Below, one piece after another: positions 56,452 to 64,000 of a stretch of 64,000 nucleotides of DNA. A program made the position numbers and the translations under genes. Each line of letters opens with the position of its first letter. The first letter of the stretch is position 1. Source of the stretch: DATDAH01 sp963823495 (GTDB lineage Bacteria; Actinomycetota; Acidimicrobiia; Acidimicrobiales; DATDAH01); NCBI GenBank assembly GCA_963823495.1, contig CAWGLV010000001.1, positions 3,720,001-3,784,000 on the forward strand, in the 5' to 3' direction. The notes beneath the pieces were generated by a model. That model saw only the letters and a program-made list of their open reading frames with translations, had not been told where the DNA came from and ran no database searches.

Positions 56452-58497
56452 TCAGGCCGAGCGCCGACCACCCGTGGCGCCACGGACCATGGCCCGCTTC
56501 TGCTCGATGAAGTCGACCAGGACGTAGTCCCCCAGCGTCTCGGGGGTGGTGAAGAAGGCCCGACCCTGGTTGAACCGGGTGAGCCGCTCGACGAACTCCT
56601 TCAGGTGCCCGTTCGGGTCGAGCATGAAGGTGTTGATGCGGATGTCCTCCTTGGTGGCGCGGGCCACCTCGCGCATCGTGGCCTCCACGGTCTCCCGCAC
56701 CGGTGGGTAGTTGAAGTAGACCTCGCCGTTGGGCAGGTTGTGGGCCGTCGGCTCGCCGTCGGTGATCATGATGATCTGCTTGGTGCCCGACTGCCGAGCG
56801 AGCATCCGGCGACTGAGCTGGAAACCGTGCTGCATGTTCGTGCCGTACTCGTAGTCCCAGGAGACCTCGGGGAGCTGGGCGGGGGTCAGGGCGCGGGCCA
56901 CACTGCTGAAGCCCACGATGCCGAGGAAGTCGCGGGGGAAGCGGGTGGAGATGAGCGAGTGCAGCGCCATCGCCACCTTCTTGGCCGGCAGGAAGTTGCC
57001 CCGCATCGGCATCGACAGGGAGAGGTCCAGCATCAGCACGGTGCTGGACCTCACCAGGTGCTCGGTGCGCTCCACCTCGAAGTCGTCCGGGCTCAGCCGG
57101 ACGGGTGTCCCCTGGCCCTGGCGGCTGACGGCGTTGCGGACCGTGCGCTCGATGTGGAGGTTGAAGGGGTCGCCGAACTCGTAGGGCTTGGTGTCGTGGG
57201 CCCGCTCGTGACCCGTGCCCACCACCTCGACCTGGTGACCGCCCATCTTGTCCACCGAGAGGCGCTTGAACAGCTCGGCCAGGGCGTTCTGGCCGATGCG
57301 GCGCATGCCCTTGGCCGTCAGCTCGAAACGGCCTTCCTTGTTCTCGATCAGGCCCGCGTCCTCGAGCACGCGGGCCAGCTCGGCCAGCTTCTCGAGGCTC
57401 TCCGCGGACTCCTCGCCGAGATGCTCCTTGACCTTGTCCAAGTCGACCTCGGCCAGCGCCCCGGGCGAGGTGGCGTTGCGCAGCAGGTTCTCCAGCTGGT
57501 CCAGGTCGCCGAGCTGCTCCATCATCGACGCGGCTTCGGCGAACCCCAGGGGGTCCTGGCCGGAGAAGTCATAGCGCCGGTTCCAGTTCATGTCCGGGAA
57601 GGCCGCCTGCAGGTTCTGGCCGAGCTGGTCGACCTGCCACTGCAGGTCCATGTCCTCGAGCAGTTGCTCCGACAGGCTCTCGAGCTGGGCCCTCTGCTCG
57701 GGCGTCATCGAGTTGAGCATCGCCTGCATGGCGGCCATGCGCTGAGCCATCAGCTCCAGGAGCTCGTCGAGGTTCCGGGGGTTCTCGGGGAAGAAGTCGC
57801 CGTGGCGCTCCATGAACCCGTCGAAGTCCGGCTCCTCGCCGTTGGCCCGCTGCTCGAGCATCCGGTTGAGCTCGGCCAGCATGTCCTTCATGCGGGCCAT
57901 GTCCTCGGGTGTCATGTCCTGCATGGACCCCGAGACCTGGTCGACGAAGCGCTGCATCAGCTGCTCACGCAGCTGATCCATCAGGGCCTCGAACTGCTCC
58001 CGGGCCTCGGAGGAGGTGAACTCGTACTCCTGGAGGGCCTTGACCTGGCCGGCCAGGTCCGGCGGGAGGAGGTCCAGGTCCGTGTTGCGCGCCTGCACGA
58101 CCTCCTCGGTGACCTCTTGGCGACGCTGGTCGCCCGACGCATCGGCCTCGCTGACCATCTCCGCCAGAGAGGCCCGCTCCTGTTCCACGACCTCGCGCAG
58201 GGCGTCGGCGATCTCGTCGTAGACCCCGCCGAGGTCGTGCTGCTCGAGCATCTCCCGGCGCTTCTGGCGCAGCCGCTCCATGGTCTCCCGCAGGCCGGCC
58301 AGGTGCTCGCCGTCGGGGGTGTCGAATCCCGACTGCAGCATCCGGCGCAGCGCGGCGTTGAGGTCGCCGTGGTAGAGCAGGTCGTCGGTGATCTCGGCCA
58401 TCACCTCGTCGGCCCCGAGCTCGAAGCCCTTCTGGGTGCCGTCCCAGCGCGAGTAGCGGAACTGTGGTCGACCCGCCTTGCGCCGGAAGAGGGGCAT
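56452..58497 (-). CDS. VWA-domain protein paired with MoxR-type ATPase
   Basis: A 681-residue soluble protein. The first about 450 residues are helical and rich in Gln, Glu and Met, with coiled-coil stretches; the C-terminal about 200 residues form a von Willebrand A domain with the MIDAS DLSLS (491-495) and a later MITDGEPTAH. Such proteins work with AAA+ MoxR ATPases as metal-ion or protein-complex chaperones. ATG 58497. The MoxR partner is immediately upstream, separated by a long hairpin. Confidence 0.9.
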   Translation of the reverse strand: MPLFRRKAGRPQFRYSRWDGTQKGFELGADEVMAEITDDLLYHGDLNAALRRMLQSGFDTPDGEHLAGLRETMERLRQKRREMLEQHDLGGVYDEIADALREVVEQERASLAEMVSEADASGDQRRQEVTEEVVQARNTDLDLLPPDLAGQVKALQEYEFTSSEAREQFEALMDQLREQLMQRFVDQVSGSMQDMTPEDMARMKDMLAELNRMLEQRANGEEPDFDGFMERHGDFFPENPRNLDELLELMAQRMAAMQAMLNSMTPEQRAQLESLSEQLLEDMDLQWQVDQLGQNLQAAFPDMNWNRRYDFSGQDPLGFAEAASMMEQLGDLDQLENLLRNATSPGALAEVDLDKVKEHLGEESAESLEKLAELARVLEDAGLIENKEGRFELTAKGMRRIGQNALAELFKRLSVDKMGGHQVEVVGTGHERAHDTKPYEFGDPFNLHIERTVRNAVSRQGQGTPVRLSPDDFEVERTEHLVRSSTVLMLDLSLSMPMRGNFLPAKKVAMALHSLISTRFPRDFLGIVGFSSVARALTPAQLPEVSWDYEYGTNMQHGFQLSRRMLARQSGTKQIIMITDGEPTAHNLPNGEVYFNYPPVRETVEATMREVARATKEDIRINTFMLDPNGHLKEFVERLTRFNQGRAFFTTPETLGDYVLVDFIEQKRAMVRGATGGRRSA

Positions 58498-58536
58498 GCC
58501 CTGAGACTACGGCGGATCCTCCGGATCGTCGTGACC

Positions 58537-58595
58537 GACCCGAAATTGCGTCAGTCGGTCACTCCTGGCGTGACCAGCTGACGCAATTTCGGGTC
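58537..58595. repeat. Long palindromic hairpin between moxR and the VWA gene
   Basis: GACCCGAAATTGCGTCAG (58537-58554) and its exact reverse complement (58578-58595) enclose a second stem GGTCAC/GTGACC (58557-58562 with 58570-58575) around a 7-base loop. Together this is about 26 base pairs with one mismatch and one G-T pair. It includes the moxR stop codon. It could be a transcription attenuator or a short mobile palindromic element. No T-tract follows. Confidence 0.85.
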
Positions 58596-59994
58596 AGCCG
58601 CGGCCCCGGTAGGTGGCGCGGCCGCCGGCGGCCTCCTTGTTGAGGCGCTTGGAGAGGTGGAGCCCCTCGAGGACGAACTCGACGGCTGAAGCGACTGCGG
58701 CCGGCGACTCGTCCGCGGTCAGCCGGTTGACGGCATCGCGCAGCGCCGGGATCTCGGCGGCGAACTCGGCGTAGGCGGCCGAACCGATGTCCTCGCCGGC
58801 GTCCACCGCCCGGTCCTCGAAGGCGTCCAGCACGCCGGACAGCTCACCGAGGTCGAAGGTCTCGCGGAAGCAGGTCAGCACCGCACCCCTGAGGAACTGC
58901 TCGATGATCTGGGCGTCGCGGCCTTCCTCGAGGGTCTCGATCTCGATCTTGCCCGACGTCGAGGCCGCGAGGGCGTCGAGATCGGTGATGCGGGGGACGA
59001 CATCGGTCTCCCCCAACCGCAGGGCCCGGCGGGTCGCGTTGGCCACCAGGACCTCCATGTTGGCCACCGTGAGGCGGACCGACACACCGGACGCCTGGTT
59101 GACGTGCGCGCTCTCCCGGGCCAGGTGGGTCAGGGTGGCCACGATCTCGACCATGAACTCGGGCACCTCGACCCGGACGCCCTCGACGTCGAAGGGACGG
59201 GCCTCCTGGCGGGTGATGGCCACCTCGGTCTCGACATCGAGCGGGTAGTGGGTCCGGATCTGGCTCCCGAAGCGGTCCTTCAGGGGGGTGATGATCCGAC
59301 CCCGGTTCGTGTAGTCCTCGGGGTTGGCCGAGGCCACGAGCATCACGTCGAGCGGCAGTCGGATCTTGTAGCCCCGGACCTGGACGTCGCGCTCCTCGAG
59401 CACGTTGAGCAGGCCGACCTGGATGCGCTCGGAGAGGTCGGGCAGCTCGTTGATGGCGAAGATGCCGCGGTTGGTGCGGGGCACCAGGCCGTAGTGCATG
59501 GTCAGCTCGTCGGACAGGTAGCGGCCTTCGGCGACCTTGATCGGGTCGACCTCACCGATGAGGTCGGCGATCGACGTGTCGGGCGTGGCCAGCTTCTCGC
59601 CGAAGCGGTCATCCCGGTGAACCCACTCGATGGCGGCGTCCTCGCCGTGGGCGGCCACCAGGTCCCGAGCGTGACGGGACACGGGCGCGTAGGGGTCATC
59701 GAGGATCTCGGAGCCGGCGACGACCGGCAGCCATTCGTCGAGCAGGTTGGTGAGCGACCGGATCATCCGGGTCTTGGCCTGACCGCGCTCCCCCAGGAAG
59801 ATCACGTCGTGGCCGGCCAGGACCGCGTTCTCGAGCTGGGGCAGGACCGTCTCCTCGTACCCGATGACCCCCTCCACCACCGGCTCGCCGGCGAGGATGC
59901 GGGCCACGGCGTTGCGCCGCACCTCCTCCTTGACCGGCATCGACTCCCAGCCGGACTCGCGGAGCTGACCGATCGTTGCGGGACGAGAGGACAT
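58594..59994 (-). CDS. MoxR-type AAA+ ATPase
   Basis: A 466-residue ATPase. Walker A is GERGQAKT (68-75), Walker B is in GIFAINELPDL, and sensor 1 is VASANPEDYTNRGRI; the winged C-terminal lid follows. The sequence belongs to the MoxR/magnesium-chelatase-I-like clade, which helps assemble metal-dependent enzymes together with VWA partners. ATG at 59994, 18 bp from the divergent GH2 gene. The stop lies in the left arm of the hairpin. Confidence 0.92.
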   Translation of the reverse strand: MSSRPATIGQLRESGWESMPVKEEVRRNAVARILAGEPVVEGVIGYEETVLPQLENAVLAGHDVIFLGERGQAKTRMIRSLTNLLDEWLPVVAGSEILDDPYAPVSRHARDLVAAHGEDAAIEWVHRDDRFGEKLATPDTSIADLIGEVDPIKVAEGRYLSDELTMHYGLVPRTNRGIFAINELPDLSERIQVGLLNVLEERDVQVRGYKIRLPLDVMLVASANPEDYTNRGRIITPLKDRFGSQIRTHYPLDVETEVAITRQEARPFDVEGVRVEVPEFMVEIVATLTHLARESAHVNQASGVSVRLTVANMEVLVANATRRALRLGETDVVPRITDLDALAASTSGKIEIETLEEGRDAQIIEQFLRGAVLTCFRETFDLGELSGVLDAFEDRAVDAGEDIGSAAYAEFAAEIPALRDAVNRLTADESPAAVASAVEFVLEGLHLSKRLNKEAAGGRATYRGRG

Positions 59995-60012
59995 AGGTGG
60001 CAACCTACCGTG

Positions 60013-62178
60013 GTGACACGGTCGGTCAGGCTGCCGACGGACTGGCTGGTGACCCCGGCCGATCCGCTCCTGGAACGGGACTTCGCCGACCCCGCGCTCG
60101 ACGACGCCACCTGGGAGACGGTCACGGTCCCCGGCCATTGGCGCAGCACGGCGGCCTTCGCCGAGGCCGACGGGCCGCTCCTCTACCGCGTGCCCTTCAC
60201 CGCCGACCGACCCGACGGCGACGAGCGGGCGTGGCTGGTCTTCGACGGCGTCTTCTACCAGTCCGACGTCTGGCTCGACGGCGGCTATGTCGGGGACACC
60301 GAGGGCTACTTCTTCGGACACACCTTCGAGATCACCGACCAGCTCGACGAGCGCGACGAGCACCTCCTGGCGGCCCAGGTCGTGTGCTCGCCACCGGGCG
60401 ACCGCACGGCGAAGCGGGCCCTCACCGGGGTCTTCCAGCACTGGGACTGCATCGACCCCGACCTCAACCCCGGCGGCATCTGGCGCCCCGTGCGGATCGA
60501 GCGGACGGGGCCGATCCGGCTCCGACGCCTCTCGGTGATCTGCACCGAGGCCGGCCGGGAGTCGGCCACCCTCCGCTTCCGGGCCTTCGCCAACATCGCC
60601 CTCCCCGGCACCGTGAAGATCCACACCCGCATCGCCCTCGACGGCGAGGCGATCGAGGGCTACACCGAGGAGCTCAGCCTCGCCGCGGGCCAGAACCGCC
60701 TGGAGTGGTCGGTCACCGTCGCCGAGCCGAAGCTGTGGTGGCCCTGGTCCCTCGGCGACCAGCCGCGCCATGACGTGTCCGTCGAGGCGATCACCGAGGA
60801 CGGGCGGAGCAGCCACACGCTCCGGCGCCGGATCGGCCTGCGCTCCCTCGTGTTCGACGACTGGCGGCTCTCGGTGAACGGGGAGCGCCTCTTCCTGAAG
60901 GGTGCCAACCTGGCTCCCACCCGGGCCCTGCTGGGTGAAGCCGACGACGACGACGTCCGACGCGACATCGACCTCGCCCGGGAGGCGGGCCTGGACCTGG
61001 TCCGGGTCCACGCCCACGTCACCACCGACGCGTTCTACGACCAGGCGGACGAGCGGGGAATGCTCGTCTGGCAGGACTTCCCGCTGCAGTGGGGCTACGC
61101 CCGCTCGGTGCGCAAGCAGGCCGTGCGCCAGGCCCGCAAGGCCGTCGAGATCCTCGGCCACCACCCCTCCGTGGCCATCTGGTGTGGCCACAACGAGCCG
61201 CTCGCCCTCGACGAACCTACGGGAGCAATGGCCGACCCCGCCGTGGCCCGCCGGATGGGACTCAAGGCGTTGGCGGGCATGGAGCTGCCCACCTGGAACA
61301 AGACCGTGCTCGACCGATCGATCAAACGGGCCCTCGAGAAGGCGGACGGCTCCCGCCCCGTGATCCCCCACAGCGGCGTGTGGCCCCATCTCCCCCGCCT
61401 CGACGGCACCGACAGCCACCTCTACTTCGGCTGGTACCACGGCGAGGAGCGGGATCTGCCCGGCTTCGCCGCCGCCCTGCCCCGCATGGTCCGCTTCGTC
61501 TCGGAGTTCGGGGCCCAGGCCGTGCCCGAGAGCGACGCCTTCCTCGAGCCGGATCGCTGGCCGGACCTGGACTGGGAGCGCCTCGAGGACCACCACGGCC
61601 TCCAGCGGGCGTTCCTCGACCGGCGGGTACCCGAAGCCGACCACGCCACGTTCGCCTCGTGGCGCGCCGCCACCCAGGCGTACCAGTCCACCGTCGTGCG
61701 CCACCACGTCGAAGAGCTCCGACGCCTGAAGTACCGACCCACCGGCGGCTTCCTCCAGTTCCTCCTCACCGACGCCCAGCCCGCCGTCTCCTGGTCGCTC
61801 CTGGACCACGAGCGGGTGCCCAAGGCGGGCTACGACGCGTTGCGGGAGGCCTGCCGACCGGTGATCGTCGTGGCCGACCGGCTCCCACCCACCGCGGCGC
61901 CGGGCGAGGACCTCGCCCTGGACGTCCACGTCGTCAGCGACCTGCACATCCCCCTCGTCCGGGCCTCGGTCACCGCCGAGCTGAGCTGGCCGGGCGGGAA
62001 CCGGGCGTGGCACTGGGGTGGGGAGGTCACCGCCGACAGCTGCGTGCGCATCGGGCGGATCGAGACCGAGGTCCCCGACCTCCCCGGCGATCAGCCCCGG
62101 GAGCTCTGCCTGGACCTCACGCTCACCGCCGGCGAGGTCACCGCCACCAACCGGTACAGGACGGTCATCGCGAGGTGA
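60013..62178 (+). CDS. Glycoside hydrolase family 2, beta-mannosidase-like
   Basis: A 721-residue intracellular GH2-type enzyme. The order is sugar-binding beta-sandwich, immunoglobulin-like domain, TIM barrel and a beta C-terminal part. Acid/base Glu395 lies in CGHNEP and nucleophile Glu498 in VSEFGAQ, the GH2 beta-mannosidase/exo-glucosaminidase pattern. There is no signal peptide. The start is one of two adjacent GTG codons (60010 or 60013), only 15-18 bp from the divergent moxR start, so it may be leaderless. Substrate is probably beta-mannosides or related oligosaccharides. Confidence 0.88.
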   Translation: MTRSVRLPTDWLVTPADPLLERDFADPALDDATWETVTVPGHWRSTAAFAEADGPLLYRVPFTADRPDGDERAWLVFDGVFYQSDVWLDGGYVGDTEGYFFGHTFEITDQLDERDEHLLAAQVVCSPPGDRTAKRALTGVFQHWDCIDPDLNPGGIWRPVRIERTGPIRLRRLSVICTEAGRESATLRFRAFANIALPGTVKIHTRIALDGEAIEGYTEELSLAAGQNRLEWSVTVAEPKLWWPWSLGDQPRHDVSVEAITEDGRSSHTLRRRIGLRSLVFDDWRLSVNGERLFLKGANLAPTRALLGEADDDDVRRDIDLAREAGLDLVRVHAHVTTDAFYDQADERGMLVWQDFPLQWGYARSVRKQAVRQARKAVEILGHHPSVAIWCGHNEPLALDEPTGAMADPAVARRMGLKALAGMELPTWNKTVLDRSIKRALEKADGSRPVIPHSGVWPHLPRLDGTDSHLYFGWYHGEERDLPGFAAALPRMVRFVSEFGAQAVPESDAFLEPDRWPDLDWERLEDHHGLQRAFLDRRVPEADHATFASWRAATQAYQSTVVRHHVEELRRLKYRPTGGFLQFLLTDAQPAVSWSLLDHERVPKAGYDALREACRPVIVVADRLPPTAAPGEDLALDVHVVSDLHIPLVRASVTAELSWPGGNRAWHWGGEVTADSCVRIGRIETEVPDLPGDQPRELCLDLTLTAGEVTATNRYRTVIAR

Positions 62179-62224
62179 TGGGGCGACTTCGCCGACGCGG
62201 GGACCGCATGCGAGGATCGGGGGC

Positions 62225-63985
62225 GTGAACGTCCACCATCACAGCTACGACGCGGTGATCGTCGGTGCCGGCGGTGCGGGGCTGCGGGCGGCCATCGAGG
62301 TCGCCGGCAAGTGCCGGGTCGCGGTCCTGACCAAGCTCTACCCCACCCGCTCCCACACCGGCGCCGCCCAGGGCGGCATGTGCGCCGCCCTCGCCAACGT
62401 CGAAGAGGACTCCTGGGAATGGCACGCCTTCGACACGGTCAAGGGCGCCGACTACCTGGGCGACCAGCCGGCCATCGAGATCATGTGCAAGGAGGCCATC
62501 GACGCCGTCGTCGAGCTCGAGCACTTCGGCCTGCCCTTCAACCGCACCCCCGAGGGCAAGATCGACCAACGCCGCTTCGGCGGCCACACCCGCAACCACG
62601 GCGAGGCCGCCGTGCGCCGGGCCTGCTACTCCGCGGACCGCACCGGCCACATGATCCTCCAGACGCTGTTCCAGCAGTGCGTGAAGCGGGACGTCACCTT
62701 CTTCAACGAGTTCCAGGTCCTCGACATGGTCTTCGCCGACGACCCGACCGTCCCCGCCGGTCGGCGGGTGGCCGGGGTGATCGCGTACGAGATGGCCACC
62801 GGCGACCTCCACGTCTTCACCACCAAGGCCGCCCTGTTCGCCAGCGGTGGCTTCGGGCGGATGTTCAAGATCTCCTCCAACGCCGTGAGCCTCACCGGCG
62901 ACGGCCCCGGCCTGCTGTACCGCCGCGGCATCCCGATGCAGGACATGGAGTTCTTCCAGTTCCACCCGACGGGGATCTACAAGCTCGGCATCCTGCTGTC
63001 CGAAGCCGCCCGCGGTGAGGGCGGCATCCTGCGCAACGCCGACGGTGAGCGGTTCATGGAGCGCTACGCCCCGACGGTGAAGGACCTGGCCCCCCGGGAC
63101 ATGGTCTCGCGTTCGATCATGACCGAGATCCGCGAGGGTCGGGGGATCGGTGCCGACAAGGACGGCGTCCACCTGGATCTCACCCACCTCCCGCCGGAGC
63201 AGATCGACGAGAAGCTCCCCGACATCACCGACTTCGTGCGGACTTACCTGGGCATCGAGCCCAAGCAGGATCCCATCCCGATCCAACCGACTGCGCACTA
63301 CGCCATGGGCGGCATCCCCACCAACGTCGACGGCCAGGTGGTCATCGACGCCGACAACACGGTGCTCCCCGGCCTCTACGCCGCCGGTGAGTGCGCCTGC
63401 GTGTCGGTCCACGGCGCCAACCGACTGGGGACCAACTCCCTGCTCGACATCGTGGTCTTCGGACGGCGCGGCGGCCGCGACATGGCCCGCTTCGTCGCCG
63501 AGGCCGACCAGCCCGAGCCGGCCCCGGCCCCCGAGGCCGACGTGCGGGCCCGCATCGAGAAGATGAAGGCCGGCCGCGGCTCGGCCAACACCGCCCGTCT
63601 GCGGGAACGCCTGCAGGCGGAGATGACCGCCAACGCGATGGTGTTCCGCACCGAGGAGAGCCTGGCGCACGCCACCGAGGTGGTCGACGAGCTCACCGAG
63701 GAGTACGAGCAGATCTCGATCGACGACAAGGGCCTGGTCTTCAACTACGACCTGACCGAGGCCCTGGAGTTGGGCTACCTCATCGAGTTGGCCAAGGTCA
63801 CGGTGGCCAGTGCCCGGGCCCGAACCGAGAGCCGGGGCGCCCACTTCCGCGACGACCACCCGTTGCGGGAGGACGAGCACTGGATGAAGCACACCCTGGC
63901 CACCCGGGAGGACGACGGCGCGGTGCGACTGGACTACAAGCCGGTCATCGGCGGGAACTACGAGCCCATGGAGCGCAAGTACTGA
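62225..63985 (+). CDS. sdhA: Succinate dehydrogenase/fumarate reductase flavoprotein subunit
   Basis: FAD subunit of complex II, 586 residues, oxidising succinate to fumarate in the TCA cycle. The dinucleotide motif GAGGAG (14-19), the covalent-FAD His44 in RSHTGAAQGG, the HPTGI and the HGANRLG signatures are in place, and the C-terminus (KPVIGGNYEPMERKY) is intact. GTG start at 62225; the preceding gene ends 46 bp earlier. It shares TGATG with the next gene. Confidence 0.96.
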   Translation: MNVHHHSYDAVIVGAGGAGLRAAIEVAGKCRVAVLTKLYPTRSHTGAAQGGMCAALANVEEDSWEWHAFDTVKGADYLGDQPAIEIMCKEAIDAVVELEHFGLPFNRTPEGKIDQRRFGGHTRNHGEAAVRRACYSADRTGHMILQTLFQQCVKRDVTFFNEFQVLDMVFADDPTVPAGRRVAGVIAYEMATGDLHVFTTKAALFASGGFGRMFKISSNAVSLTGDGPGLLYRRGIPMQDMEFFQFHPTGIYKLGILLSEAARGEGGILRNADGERFMERYAPTVKDLAPRDMVSRSIMTEIREGRGIGADKDGVHLDLTHLPPEQIDEKLPDITDFVRTYLGIEPKQDPIPIQPTAHYAMGGIPTNVDGQVVIDADNTVLPGLYAAGECACVSVHGANRLGTNSLLDIVVFGRRGGRDMARFVAEADQPEPAPAPEADVRARIEKMKAGRGSANTARLRERLQAEMTANAMVFRTEESLAHATEVVDELTEEYEQISIDDKGLVFNYDLTEALELGYLIELAKVTVASARARTESRGAHFRDDHPLREDEHWMKHTLATREDDGAVRLDYKPVIGGNYEPMERKY

Positions 63986-64000
63986 TGCAGGTCGAACTCC
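63985..64000 (+). CDS. Start of next gene, probably sdhB (cut by window end)
   Basis: An ATG overlaps the sdhA stop (TGATG) and opens a frame MQVEL that runs off the window. In the usual sdhA-sdhB order this would be the iron-sulfur subunit, but five codons are too few to prove it. Confidence 0.5.

Noticed and set aside
59104..60012. In-frame upstream extension of the GH2 gene
   Set aside because: It lies antisense to moxR, which has intact Walker motifs; the extension shows only shadow-type composition.
58594..62013. 1139-residue frame as one fusion protein
   Set aside because: Only the last 466 residues resemble a protein (MoxR); the first part is antisense to GH2.

Overview
The window is high-GC bacterial chromosome, densely coded on both strands, with frequent GTG and TTG starts and many 4-bp ATGA/GTGA/TTGA overlaps between genes. 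Two WhiB proteins, a SenX3/RegX3-like phosphate two-component system, LLM-class (F420-type) oxidoreductases, an ArsC of the actinobacterial type, a UPF0182 protein and a YlbL-like Lon/PDZ protease point to Actinomycetota. A MreB homologue and the style of the PstS suggest the class Acidimicrobiia, but this is inference; there is no rRNA or marker set to prove it. I see no tRNA, rRNA, CRISPR array, insertion sequence, phage gene or replication origin. No stretch over 300 bases lacks a gene except the duplicated block between pstC and pstS.

Layout. 1-16.3 kb is a catabolic/accessory region: D-aminoacylase-like amidohydrolase, aldehyde dehydrogenase, two SDRs, a TetR regulator coupled to an isochorismatase-like protein, two LLM oxidoreductases, an acyl-CoA-synthetase-like enzyme, a Gfo/Idh/MocA enzyme, an aldo/keto reductase, a P450 and an FMN-dependent alpha-hydroxyacid dehydrogenase. 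A sigma factor fused to a zinc-finger anti-sigma-like domain sits inside it. 16.3-25.7 kb carries envelope and housekeeping genes (NodB deacetylase, MsrA, UPF0182, a DivIVA-like coiled coil, YlbL-like protease, HEAT-repeat protein). 25.7-30.6 kb is a complete branched-chain amino-acid-type ABC importer (livG-F-H-M-K). 30.7-37.4 kb holds mreB, moaE, a catalytically degenerate HtrA-like protein, an epimerase, a zincin and an MFS-type transporter.

37.5-46.3 kb is a phosphate regulon: pstS, then pstC-A-B, two phoU genes, surE, a sensor kinase and a response regulator. PHO-box-like 11-bp direct repeats lie before both pstS and pstC. The PstS encoded here is circularly permuted: the half that normally comes second follows the signal peptide, and the half carrying the usual N-terminal phosphate-binding motifs is at the C-terminus. 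A roughly 460-bp imperfect tandem duplication of that C-terminal half plus terminator and PHO box lies just downstream. This is the most unusual feature of the window; the duplication also raises the possibility of an assembly problem nearby.

46.4-49.2 kb is an arsenic resistance cluster (arsC divergent from arsR-arsI-acr3) with palindromic operators. 49.2-53.2 kb contains an M48 protease, a MutT1-like Nudix hydrolase, polyphosphate kinase and a small unknown protein in one operon, which adds to the phosphate theme. 53.3-64 kb contains two whiB genes, an ECF sigma/anti-sigma pair, tatA, a formiminotransferase, a MoxR ATPase/VWA protein pair separated by a long hairpin, a GH2 beta-mannosidase-like enzyme, and sdhA with the first codons of the next gene, probably sdhB.
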